Program-made: the position numbers and the translations under genes | Shown here: in pieces, positions 7,349 to 13,451 of the stretch | Layout: every line of letters begins with the position of its first letter | Position numbering within the stretch: the stretch's first letter is position 1 | The notes under the pieces: model-generated | The model's database searches: none | Told to the model about the DNA's origin: nothing | What the model saw: only the letters and a program-made list of their open reading frames with translations | NCBI GenBank assembly: GCA_035293045.1 | Contig: DATDOY010000245.1 | Coordinates: 1-15,070 of the forward strand | DNA: 15,070 nucleotides | Reading direction: 5' to 3' | From: DATDOY01 sp035293045 | Lineage (GTDB): Bacteria > Actinomycetota > Acidimicrobiia > IMCC26256 > JACPCJ01

Positions 7349-7864
7349 GTGAGCCGGGCACTCGTGCTGAATGCAACCTACGAGCCTCTGAGCGTGATCT
7401 CGGTGCGCCGCGCGGTCGTTCTGGTTCTGAAGGAAAAGGCCGAGGTGGTCCACGAGGGCGAGGGCGCCTTCCGCTCGGAGCGTCTGAACATGGGCGCCCC
7501 GTCGGTGATCCGCCTCCGGCGGTTCGTTCGGGTGCCCTACCGGGCCCGAGTGCCGCTCACTCGGCGCGCCGTCTTCGTGCGGGATGGCCACCGTTGCCAG
7601 TACTGCGACGCCGCCGCCGAGAGCATCGACCACGTCGTTCCGAGTTCCCGCGGCGGTGAGCACGTCTGGGAGAACGTGGTGGCGTGTTGCCGGCGCTGCA
7701 ATTCGGCGAAGGAAGACCGCCTGCTCCATGAGACGAGCCTGCGCCTCCGCCACAAGCCCGTCGCACCCAAGCAGACCATGTGGATCGTGGTGGCCGTCGG
7801 CCGCGTCGATCCCTCCTGGGCTCCGTATCTCGACCTCGAGGGCCTCGCCGTCGCCTCTGCGTAG
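7349..7864 (+). CDS. HNH endonuclease-fold protein
   Basis: The GTG start with GGAG upstream gives 171 residues. The N-terminal half (1-70) begins RALVLNATYEPL and continues VISVRRAVVLVLKEKAEVV, the opening of a very widespread actinobacterial HNH family. The C-terminal half is a zinc-bound HNH domain: Cys83 and Cys86 in CQYC, Asp94-His95 in SIDHVVP, Asn109 in WENVV, and Cys114/Cys117 with Asn118 in CCRRCN. The family fold cuts DNA, but the cellular job of this chromosomal type is not established. It lacks restriction-modification neighbours. It pairs with the small conserved gene upstream and converges on the lipoprotein gene across a repeat-containing spacer. The sequence TAGACT at 7313-7318 might be a -10 box, without a convincing -35. 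Confidence 0.85.
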   Translation: MSRALVLNATYEPLSVISVRRAVVLVLKEKAEVVHEGEGAFRSERLNMGAPSVIRLRRFVRVPYRARVPLTRRAVFVRDGHRCQYCDAAAESIDHVVPSSRGGEHVWENVVACCRRCNSAKEDRLLHETSLRLRHKPVAPKQTMWIVVAVGRVDPSWAPYLDLEGLAVASA

Positions 7865-7897
7865 GTTCATCTCGGCGTAGGCGGCCCCGGTGTGAGG

Positions 7898-7942
7898 GGC
7901 CCGTGGTGGGAGCGGCCCGTTGTGGGAGGGCCGTGGGTGGGG
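7898..7942. repeat. Three imperfect tandem copies of a ~15-bp G-rich unit
   Basis: Units at 7898-7913, 7914-7928 and 7929-7942 all begin GGCC and continue with a GT-rich stretch ending in GGGAG or GGGG. They lie in the 179-bp convergent spacer between the HNH gene and the lipoprotein gene. The third unit also forms the left arm of the inverted repeat at 7933-7976. No coding frame runs through it convincingly. Confidence 0.4.
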
Positions 7943-7976
7943 TGACGTCGCTCGCTCCGCTCGCTCGCCCACCCAC
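7933..7976. terminator. Inverted repeat in convergent spacer, possible bidirectional terminator
   Basis: GTGGGTGGG at 7933-7941 is perfectly complementary to CCCACCCAC at 7968-7976. The arms are separated by 26 nt of CGCTCG-type simple repeat. The position between two convergent stop codons suits a shared terminator. The loop is long and there is no T-tract, so the assignment is tentative. Apart from this and the tandem repeat, the spacer 7865-8043 shows nothing recognisable. Confidence 0.35.
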
Positions 7977-8043
7977 CCGCCACCTCGCTCCGTCGCCCCG
8001 ACCGCGGCCGCCCGGTCGCGACGTCGTCAGACCCGGGATCGCG

Positions 8044-8925
8044 TTACTCCGGAGGCGGCGGTGGGGGTGGAGGCGGTGGCGGAGGGGGCACATCGCCGAG
8101 GGGCGCACCGGCCGGCGCCGGCGCCAGACCCGCCTTGCGGTTGCGCATGGCCAGCGTCAGTCCGACGGCGAGCGCAGCCGCGCCACCGCCGACAACCACG
8201 AGCGCGACCGGGAAGCCTCCACCTCCGCCGGCGGACTGCGACGCGTCCGACACGGCGCGGACGGTCTGCGACTCCGAGGTCTGGTCGAACCGCCACGTGA
8301 GTTCGCTGCCGTCCTTCTCGTCGGCGTTGTGCTCGAGGACCTTGCCCGGCATCGTCACCTCGATGATCGCCTCGATCTCGAGCTGCGCCAGGGCCTCGCC
8401 GAACTCGGCGAAGTCCTCGCTGCCCTCACCGCCCGATGCGTCGGGCGCGGCGCCCGATTCGACGCCGAGCGCGAGGGTGAACGTGTCCCCCTCGCGGCTG
8501 ACGCTGAAGTTCTCGCCAAACGTCGGGGCACCGGTCCCTGCGCTCGCGGACGCGTCGTCCTTGCCCACGTCGGCGGCTTCGGCGACCGCGGCGCGCAGAT
8601 CGTCGAGGTCTGTGAAGTCGCGGCTCATGCGGACGCCTTCAAAATCACCGTCCTTGAATCGTTCCGACGTCCACCCCTCTGGCACCTGCCCCTCGAGTTC
8701 CTCCACGGGATCCGCTGGCCCACTGGACACCCCACCCGAACTCTCGAAGCCCTCGAAGCCCTCCCCGAAGCTCTTGAGCGTGTCGCGAAACTCCTTGTCG
8801 AACGCGAACACGTACGCGATGGTCCCCGACTCGTCGGCGTTGATCTCGGTCGTGAGCTGGATCCGAATCTTGCACCCGCTCAACAGCAACACCATGGCAA
8901 CGACGACGAACGTGAAGCGCTTCAT
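8044..8925 (-). CDS. LppM-like lipoprotein with C-terminal membrane helix and Pro13 tail
   Basis: The 293-residue protein has a lipoprotein signal peptide with lipobox L-L-S-G-C, and Cys18 would be the lipidated residue. The next part, IRIQLTTEINADESGTIAYVF, resembles the start of LppM-type domains of actinobacteria: a strand with a polar core and SG turn after the lipid-anchored cysteine. Residues about 30-225 form the predicted extracytoplasmic domain with an Asp/Ser/Gly-rich insert (about 120-175). A Gly-rich stretch (232-237) precedes a membrane helix (about 238-260), a basic RNRK stop-transfer signal and an Ala/Pro tail. The tail ends in 13 consecutive prolines and Glu293. The ATG is well supported by GGAGG. 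The gene follows the hydrolase gene by 18 bp as the third gene of a minus-strand operon. In mycobacteria LppM is linked to host trafficking; a role here is not implied. Confidence 0.75.
   Translation of the reverse strand: MKRFTFVVVAMVLLLSGCKIRIQLTTEINADESGTIAYVFAFDKEFRDTLKSFGEGFEGFESSGGVSSGPADPVEELEGQVPEGWTSERFKDGDFEGVRMSRDFTDLDDLRAAVAEAADVGKDDASASAGTGAPTFGENFSVSREGDTFTLALGVESGAAPDASGGEGSEDFAEFGEALAQLEIEAIIEVTMPGKVLEHNADEKDGSELTWRFDQTSESQTVRAVSDASQSAGGGGGFPVALVVVGGGAAALAVGLTLAMRNRKAGLAPAPAGAPLGDVPPPPPPPPPPPPPE
8050..8088 (-). repeat. 39-bp run of 13 proline codons
   Basis: Thirteen consecutive CCN codons, one Glu codon before the stop, encode the proline tail of the lipoprotein. All four third bases are used, so this is selection at the protein level or an old expansion rather than a fresh exact repeat. 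Such runs stall ribosomes unless EF-P is present. Confidence 0.8.
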
Positions 8926-8943
8926 GGCGCGATCCTCCGGAGG

Positions 8944-9621
8944 TCAGCGAAGTCGGTCGTTGAACAGCGTGAGCGTCCGATCCCACGCCAGCTTGGCGGC
9001 GGTGTCGACGTAGGCCTCGGGCCGGCTGTCGTTGAAGAACCCGTGACCGGTGCCGTCGTAGATGAAGAACTCGGCGTCCTTCCCGAGGTCTCGCAACTGC
9101 TCCTCGAGCGCCTTCACCTGATCGACGGGCAGGAAGTCGTCGGACGCGGCGTAGTGGCCCTGGACCGCGGCCGCCAAGTTCGCGTATTCGGGCTGGGCTG
9201 CTTGCCAGGGGATGACGCCGTAGTAGGGCGCCGCCGCCGTCACCGCGTCGGGTCGCAGTGTCGCCAGGTACAGCGCCAAACCGCCACCCATGCAGTAGCC
9301 GACCACGCCCACGCCGGAACCTGATCCACGACGCTGCACCTCGTCGACGGCGCCGCTCAGCTCCTTGGCGGCTCGCTCGACGTTGAGCGCCATCATGAGC
9401 TTCCCCGCTTGGTCGGGTTCGGTGGTCGCCTCACCGTGATAGAGGTCGGGAGCGAGGGCCACGAACCCGGCGTCGGCGAAGCGGTCGCACACGTCCTTGA
9501 CATGCGGAACCAGCCCCCACCACTCCTGGATCACGATCACCCCCGGGCCTCCGGCGTCGGGCTCGGCGAGATAGCCCGTCCCGTTGGTCCCGTTGGACGG
9601 GAACTCGATCATCTGACCCAT
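8944..9621 (-). CDS. Dienelactone hydrolase family protein
   Basis: Starting at the ATG at 9621 gives 225 residues. This ATG shares one base with the TGA of the upstream gene (TGATG) and has GGAGG nearby. An alternative ATG three codons later (9612) is possible, and extension upstream would enter the neighbouring gene. The alpha/beta-hydrolase core shows QEWWG (32-36) near the usual glutamate position. It also has the nucleophile Cys110 in GYCMGG, an acid at Asp161 or Asp162 in YAASDDFLP, and His193 in TGHGFF. This is the Cys-Asp-His triad of carboxymethylenebutenolidase-type enzymes, which open lactone rings. It is cytoplasmic with no signal peptide. True substrates of such family members are often unknown, and no aromatic-degradation cluster is present. 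It is the middle gene of the operon between the split-barrel protein and the lipoprotein. Confidence 0.88.
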   Translation of the reverse strand: MGQMIEFPSNGTNGTGYLAEPDAGGPGVIVIQEWWGLVPHVKDVCDRFADAGFVALAPDLYHGEATTEPDQAGKLMMALNVERAAKELSGAVDEVQRRGSGSGVGVVGYCMGGGLALYLATLRPDAVTAAAPYYGVIPWQAAQPEYANLAAAVQGHYAASDDFLPVDQVKALEEQLRDLGKDAEFFIYDGTGHGFFNDSRPEAYVDTAAKLAWDRTLTLFNDRLR

Positions 9622-10139
9622 CAGTAGATGCCTCCCAGCTTCCGGTGGTCCCACGAAGCGATGGTGTCCGGCTCGACGATGATGGCCGTCCGCTTGGCGC
9701 TCATGTGTTCGAGGACATTGAGGGTGCCAGAGTCGAGGGCGTCTGGCCGTTGCCCGCCCTGCGAACCCTCCGTGGTCGGGAATTGCACGTCGCCGAACCG
9801 ATCGCCATTCCGCAGATACAGCGCCTCGGCGACCCGCATGATGTCGGCGGTCTCGTTCGACATCACCGCGTGGCCGGTGATCATGACGCCCCGAAGAGCG
9901 GCGTAGGAGTCGCCCGATTCCACGAGCGCCGTGATTCGTGGGTCGCGTTCGAGGTTCTTGACCTTCTGGCTCTTGCGATAGGTCCAGATGGCGATGCGGC
10001 CGTCGACCAACCCATACCAGAGGGTGGTCAGGTGCGGCGCGCCGTCGGGGCCGATGGTGGCGAGGTGCGCCGTCCGGTTCTCGTCGAGAAAGGCCGCTAC
10101 CTCATCTGGCGTCATGGCGATCTGGTCGCGACGGCTCAT
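9621..10139 (-). CDS. Pyridoxamine 5'-phosphate oxidase-type split-barrel protein, probably F420- or FMN-binding
   Basis: The ATG at 10139 yields 172 residues; an upstream ATG at 10217 would add a basic, non-conserved stretch. Residues 8-43 have the usual entry of the family (helix, then T-A-H-L-A-T-I-G-P-D-G-A-P-H). Next come TTLWYG, IAIWTYRKSQKVKNL and a strand ending GVMITGHA. The C-terminus has SWDHRKLGGIY, typical of actinobacterial FDOR-like proteins of the F420/FMN split-barrel group. Proteins of this kind bind F420 or FMN and reduce diverse substrates. Which cofactor is used cannot be decided from sequence by eye. A GAGGAAG stretch lies 12 nt before the ATG. It is the first gene of a three-gene operon, and a 95-bp divergent space faces the gene at 10235. 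Confidence 0.82.
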   Translation of the reverse strand: MSRRDQIAMTPDEVAAFLDENRTAHLATIGPDGAPHLTTLWYGLVDGRIAIWTYRKSQKVKNLERDPRITALVESGDSYAALRGVMITGHAVMSNETADIMRVAEALYLRNGDRFGDVQFPTTEGSQGGQRPDALDSGTLNVLEHMSAKRTAIIVEPDTIASWDHRKLGGIY

Positions 10140-10184
10140 GCGCGTGCAGGCTTCCTCTCGCTCACGAGGCCGGAGGCTATCGTC

Positions 10185-10206
10185 TCGCCGGCACCCCGAC
10201 CGGCGA
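10185..10206. promoter_or_regulatory. 7-bp inverted repeat in divergent spacer
   Basis: TCGCCGG (10185-10191) and CCGGCGA (10200-10206) form a perfect dyad around 8 nt. It lies between the divergent split-barrel gene and the thioredoxin-like gene. It could be an operator or a 5' leader hairpin. A weak TATCGT at 10178-10183 is the only -10-like box nearby. Confidence 0.25.
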
Positions 10207-10234
10207 CCCGCACGCACGAGGCGCGTACGAAACC

Positions 10235-10717
10235 ATGGCGAAGAATCCCGATCCCATCATCGAGGTCACGACCCTCCAAGGCCGCACGCGGCCCCTCGAC
10301 GATTGGCTCACGATCTCGCACCTCTGTCTGGTCGCGTTGCCGTCCCGACCGGAATCGCAGCTGTATGTGCCGCTCGGGATCCGCGCCCTTGACGCCTTCC
10401 AACAAGCCGACTGCAAGACGGCGTTTCTCATCACCGGCTCGGAGGCGCAGGCCCGGCGCCTCCTCGCCGACGACCTCAACCGGTTTGTCGTCTTCCTCGA
10501 TCCCGAGCGCACGCTCGTGGAGAGCCTCGGCCTCACCGCCCTTCCCGCGTTCGTGCACCTCCGGGCCGACACCACGCTGGTCGACGCCGCCGAAGGGTGG
10601 GACCCGCCTGCGTGGCAGCGAGTGTCCGCCGGGCTCGCGGCGGCCATGAAATGGTCGCAGGCCGTCTTCCCACTCGCCGGCGACCCGCCTCCGCATCCGG
10701 GGTGGGCCGTCAGTTAG
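10235..10717 (+). CDS. Conserved thioredoxin-fold-like protein without CxxC
   Basis: The 160-residue protein is of a type I recognise only as an actinobacterial hypothetical. A likely thioredoxin-like fold is suggested by strands at KTAFLITGS (61-69), the helix QARRLLADDL, and the strand RFVVFLDPER. L-G-L-T-A-L-P-A-F-V-H-L (98-109) then has the Leu-Pro of a cis-proline loop before an edge strand. Cysteines at 31 and 60 are not in a CxxC motif, so it is unlikely to be a classical redox enzyme. The end (EGWDPPAWQRV) looks like the closing helix. It is cytoplasmic. The start is ATG with only a weak GAGG 13 nt upstream. It overlaps fumC tail-to-tail by 8 bp. Function unknown. Confidence 0.7.
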   Translation: MAKNPDPIIEVTTLQGRTRPLDDWLTISHLCLVALPSRPESQLYVPLGIRALDAFQQADCKTAFLITGSEAQARRLLADDLNRFVVFLDPERTLVESLGLTALPAFVHLRADTTLVDAAEGWDPPAWQRVSAGLAAAMKWSQAVFPLAGDPPPHPGWAVS

Positions 10718-12128
10718 CGGTCGATCCGTCGTCGCTGCGCACTCCACCCCGCGCCATGGCGTCGACGTCGAGGATGCGGGCAACGTCGGCCTCGCTCAGG
10801 AGCCCGCGCTCGACGACCACCTCGCGCAGCGTCTTTCCTTCCCGCATGGCCTGCTTGCTGATGTCGGCGCAGGCGTCATACCCGAGCGAAGGGACGAGCG
10901 CGGTCACGATCGGGAGACTCGACTCCGCGTAGCGCCGGCAGGCCTCGACGTCCGCCTCGATGCCGGTGACGCACGTTCGCACGAACGTCGTCGACGCCGT
11001 GGCGAGCAGCGCGATCGACTCGAGGACGTTGCGCGCCATCACGGGGATCATCACGTTGAGTTCGAAGTCGCCGGCTGCTCCTCCCGCTGCCACCGCGGCG
11101 TCGTTGCCGATGACCTGCGCGCACACCTGGCGCATGGCCTCGGCGGCGACCGGGTTGACCTTCCCGGGCATGATCGAGGAACCGGGTTGGAGTTCCGGCA
11201 ACCGAATCTCGCCGAGACCGGTGCGCGGGCCCGACCCGAGCCAGCGGATGTCGTTGGCGATCTTGGTCAGCCCGACCGCCGCGCCGCGTAGCGCGCCGCT
11301 GAGCTCGACGAGGCCGTCGCGGGCGCCCTGCGCCTCGAAGTGATTGCGGGCCTCGCGCAGGTCGGAGAGATCAGGATGACCGGCGCGAACGACGTCAAGC
11401 ACGGCCGACGCCCATCCCGGGGGCTGATTGAGCCCGGTGCCCACCGCCGTCCCTCCGAGCGGAACCTCGGCGAGCCTCGAATAGGTCGTCTCGAGGCGTT
11501 CGATCGCGTACCGCACTTGGGCCGCCCATCCCCCGAACTCCTGACCGAGCGTCACGGGAGTGGCGTCCATCAGGTGCGTCCGGCCCGCCTTCACGACGTC
11601 GTCGAACGCGTCGGCCTTGGATTCGAGCGCCGCCGCGAGCGCGGCGAGCGCGGGAACGAGTTCGCGCTTGACGGCCGCGTACGCGGCGAGGTGGCACGCC
11701 GTGGGAAACACGTCGTTCGAACTCTGCGACGCGTTCACGTGATCGTTGGGGTGAACGTGCCCGCTCCCGAGTTCGTGGCCGAGCATCTCACCGGCTCGGT
11801 TGGCGATGACCTCGTTGGCGTTCATGTTCGAGGAAGTTCCGGACCCGGTCTGGAACACGTCGACGGGGAACTGGTCGTCGAATCCGCCGGACGCAACGTC
11901 CTCGGCCGCCCGCCGGATGGCATCCGCGCGTTCGACGTCGACAATCCCCATCGCCGCATTCACCGAGGCAGCGGCGGCCTTGATCGTCGCGAGGCCCCAG
12001 ATGAGACGCCGGTCGATCGGGAGCCCCGAGATCGGGAAGTTCTCGACCGCCCGCTGGGTCTGGGCTCCCCAGTAGGCGCCGTCAGGCACGGCAACCTCAC
12101 CCATCGAATCGTGCTCGATTCTCGGCAT
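10710..12128 (-). CDS. fumC: Class II fumarate hydratase (fumarase C)
   Basis: Fumarase reversibly hydrates fumarate to malate in the TCA cycle. From the ATG at 12128, with GGGGAGG upstream, the protein has 472 residues, the usual length. The family signatures are all visible: T-G-S-G-T-S-S-N-M-N-A-N-E (94-106), the B-site region PNDHVNASQSSND (127-139), and KAGRTHLMDATP (180-191) with the catalytic His185. GSSIMPGKVNP (316-326) contains catalytic Ser318 on the mobile loop. This distinguishes fumarase from aspartase and argininosuccinate lyase. An ATG upstream at 12194 would add a poor, non-conserved N-terminus. The gene is single, converges on the thioredoxin-like gene with an 8-bp overlap, and is divergent from the peptidoglycan hydrolase gene. 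Confidence 0.96.
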   Translation of the reverse strand: MPRIEHDSMGEVAVPDGAYWGAQTQRAVENFPISGLPIDRRLIWGLATIKAAAASVNAAMGIVDVERADAIRRAAEDVASGGFDDQFPVDVFQTGSGTSSNMNANEVIANRAGEMLGHELGSGHVHPNDHVNASQSSNDVFPTACHLAAYAAVKRELVPALAALAAALESKADAFDDVVKAGRTHLMDATPVTLGQEFGGWAAQVRYAIERLETTYSRLAEVPLGGTAVGTGLNQPPGWASAVLDVVRAGHPDLSDLREARNHFEAQGARDGLVELSGALRGAAVGLTKIANDIRWLGSGPRTGLGEIRLPELQPGSSIMPGKVNPVAAEAMRQVCAQVIGNDAAVAAGGAAGDFELNVMIPVMARNVLESIALLATASTTFVRTCVTGIEADVEACRRYAESSLPIVTALVPSLGYDACADISKQAMREGKTLREVVVERGLLSEADVARILDVDAMARGGVRSDDGSTAN

Positions 12129-12171
12129 GGCCACCGACCTCCCCACGCTGCGCCTCGCTGTTCGGGCGACG

Positions 12172-12200
12172 CTCACACCAGTCACACCAGCCACTAGAGT
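12172..12200 (+). promoter_or_regulatory. Candidate promoter for the peptidoglycan hydrolase gene
   Basis: CTCACA (12172-12177) and TAGAGT (12195-12200) each match the -35 and -10 consensus at four of six positions. The spacer is an ideal 17 nt. Transcription would begin near 12207, about 14 nt before the ATG at 12221, and no ribosome binding site is evident. The box lies in the 92-bp region divergent from fumC. Confidence 0.4.
12173..12190 (+). repeat. Two perfect tandem copies of TCACACCAG
   Basis: The 9-bp unit occurs at 12173-12181 and 12182-12190. It overlaps the -35 box and spacer of the candidate promoter between fumC and the hydrolase gene. Tandem sites of this spacing may bind a dimeric regulator on one face of the helix, but no regulator is identified. 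Confidence 0.5.
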
Positions 12201-12220
12201 GACACGGCATCGGCCCCATC

Positions 12221-13435
12221 ATGGCTCCTCTCGGGCGCGTGCGGGGCGCCCGGCTCATCGTCGGGCTCCTCATCGCGTGCTCGGTGGTCCCGTTCTCCTC
12301 GCGCGCCCAGGCCCAAGAGGGGATTCCGGACGACGCGCTCGCCGAACAGCTCGCCGAGAAGCGGGCCGAGGCGGCCCGCATTGCCGACGAGGTGGAAGAG
12401 ATCGGAACCCGAGCCTCGATCGCCCTCGAGGCCTACCGGCAGGGACAGGTGCTCCTCGAAGAAGCCGACGTCGCGCTGTTCGAGGCGCGTCGGCGCGTCG
12501 AGGAGCTGCGCGGCCACTACGAGGCGACCCGTGAACTCGCCGACAGCCGGATCGTCGACATGTACCAAGGCCAGGATGCGCCCGATCCCCTGACCATGTT
12601 CGATGCCAAGAACGCCCAGGACCTCGGCTCCCGCCAGCACTACACGTCGGTTGTCGCCGCGCGCGACCGCCGCGCCCTCGGGCTGTTGCGCGTGCGCCGC
12701 GCCGACCTCGCCAAGGAAGAGCGGCGCGTGGAGCGACAGCGCGACGAGGTTGCCGCCCAGACCGAAGCCCTCAAGGAACAGAAGGTGACGGTCGAGGCGG
12801 CGATGGCTGATCGCCGGAGCGCGCTTGACAGGGCCCAGGGAGAACTCGCCGCTCTCGTCGCGGAGGAACAGCAGCGACGGCAGGCGGCCGAAGAGGCACG
12901 CCAGCGCGAAGCCGCCCGGCGTCGCGCCGAGGCCGACGCGCGAAGGCGCGCCGAGGAGGAAGCCCGCCGAGCCGCGACGACGACCACGGCACCCGGAGCG
13001 CCGCCCGCTTCGGTCGGCCCGACTCCGACAACCACGGCCGCAGCGGCGCCGCCGAGCGAGCCGAGCGGCCCCGCGCCCCCCGTCCACCCGCGAGCCGGTG
13101 AAGCCGTGCAGGCTGCGATGGACAAGCTCGGGGCTCCCTATCAGTGGGGTGCGAACGGTCCCGATTCCTTCGACTGCTCCGGGCTCACGAGCTACGCGTG
13201 GGCCGCCGTCGGCGTCCGCATCCCGCGCTCCTCAGGCATGCAAAAGGCCGGGCTCCCGCCGGTCGGACTGAGCGCGATCGCTCCGGGGGACTTGCTGTTC
13301 TTCGGGACGCCGGTGCACCACGTCGGCATGTACATCGGCGACGCGAAGATGGTCAATGCACCCTTCACGGGCGACTACGTGCGCATCGACTCGATCTACC
13401 GTCGCGACTTCGTCGGCGCGGCACGCCCGGGCTGA
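12221..13435 (+). CDS. Secreted coiled-coil NlpC/P60 peptidoglycan hydrolase (RipC/PcsB-like)
   Basis: The 404-residue protein has a signal peptide (about 1-31, hydrophobic RLIVGLLIACSVV, cut near AQA). Two coiled-coil regions follow (about 38-110 and 158-250, rich in Glu, Ala and Arg), then a Thr/Pro/Ala linker (253-290). The C-terminal NlpC/P60 domain (291-404) has Cys319 in DCSGL as nucleophile, His367 in VHHVGMY, and Asn379 in MVNAP as the third polar residue. Such enzymes cleave the peptide stem of peptidoglycan between D-Glu and the diamino acid. The coiled-coil architecture resembles hydrolases switched on by FtsEX, such as RipC, PcsB and CwlO; that partner is inferred. The metalloprotease gene begins 16 bp downstream. 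The start is ATG at 12221; no strong ribosome binding site is seen. Confidence 0.9.
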   Translation: MAPLGRVRGARLIVGLLIACSVVPFSSRAQAQEGIPDDALAEQLAEKRAEAARIADEVEEIGTRASIALEAYRQGQVLLEEADVALFEARRRVEELRGHYEATRELADSRIVDMYQGQDAPDPLTMFDAKNAQDLGSRQHYTSVVAARDRRALGLLRVRRADLAKEERRVERQRDEVAAQTEALKEQKVTVEAAMADRRSALDRAQGELAALVAEEQQRRQAAEEARQREAARRRAEADARRRAEEEARRAATTTTAPGAPPASVGPTPTTTAAAAPPSEPSGPAPPVHPRAGEAVQAAMDKLGAPYQWGANGPDSFDCSGLTSYAWAAVGVRIPRSSGMQKAGLPPVGLSAIAPGDLLFFGTPVHHVGMYIGDAKMVNAPFTGDYVRIDSIYRRDFVGAARPG

Positions 13436-13451
13436 CGGTGAGCGAGTTCTG

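Noticed and set aside
7942..7967. CGCTCG simple repeats considered as a CRISPR-like or mobile-element end
   Set aside because: The repeats are too short and unspaced, and there are no flanking cas genes, transposase or target-site duplication.
7780..9324. 514-codon plus-strand open frame
   Set aside because: It runs across the HNH gene end, the convergent spacer and the antisense strand of the lipoprotein and hydrolase genes. It shows no domain and is biased composition only.
11340..12197. Plus-strand open frame antisense to fumC
   Set aside because: FumC signatures are complete on the minus strand; this frame shows only complementary composition.
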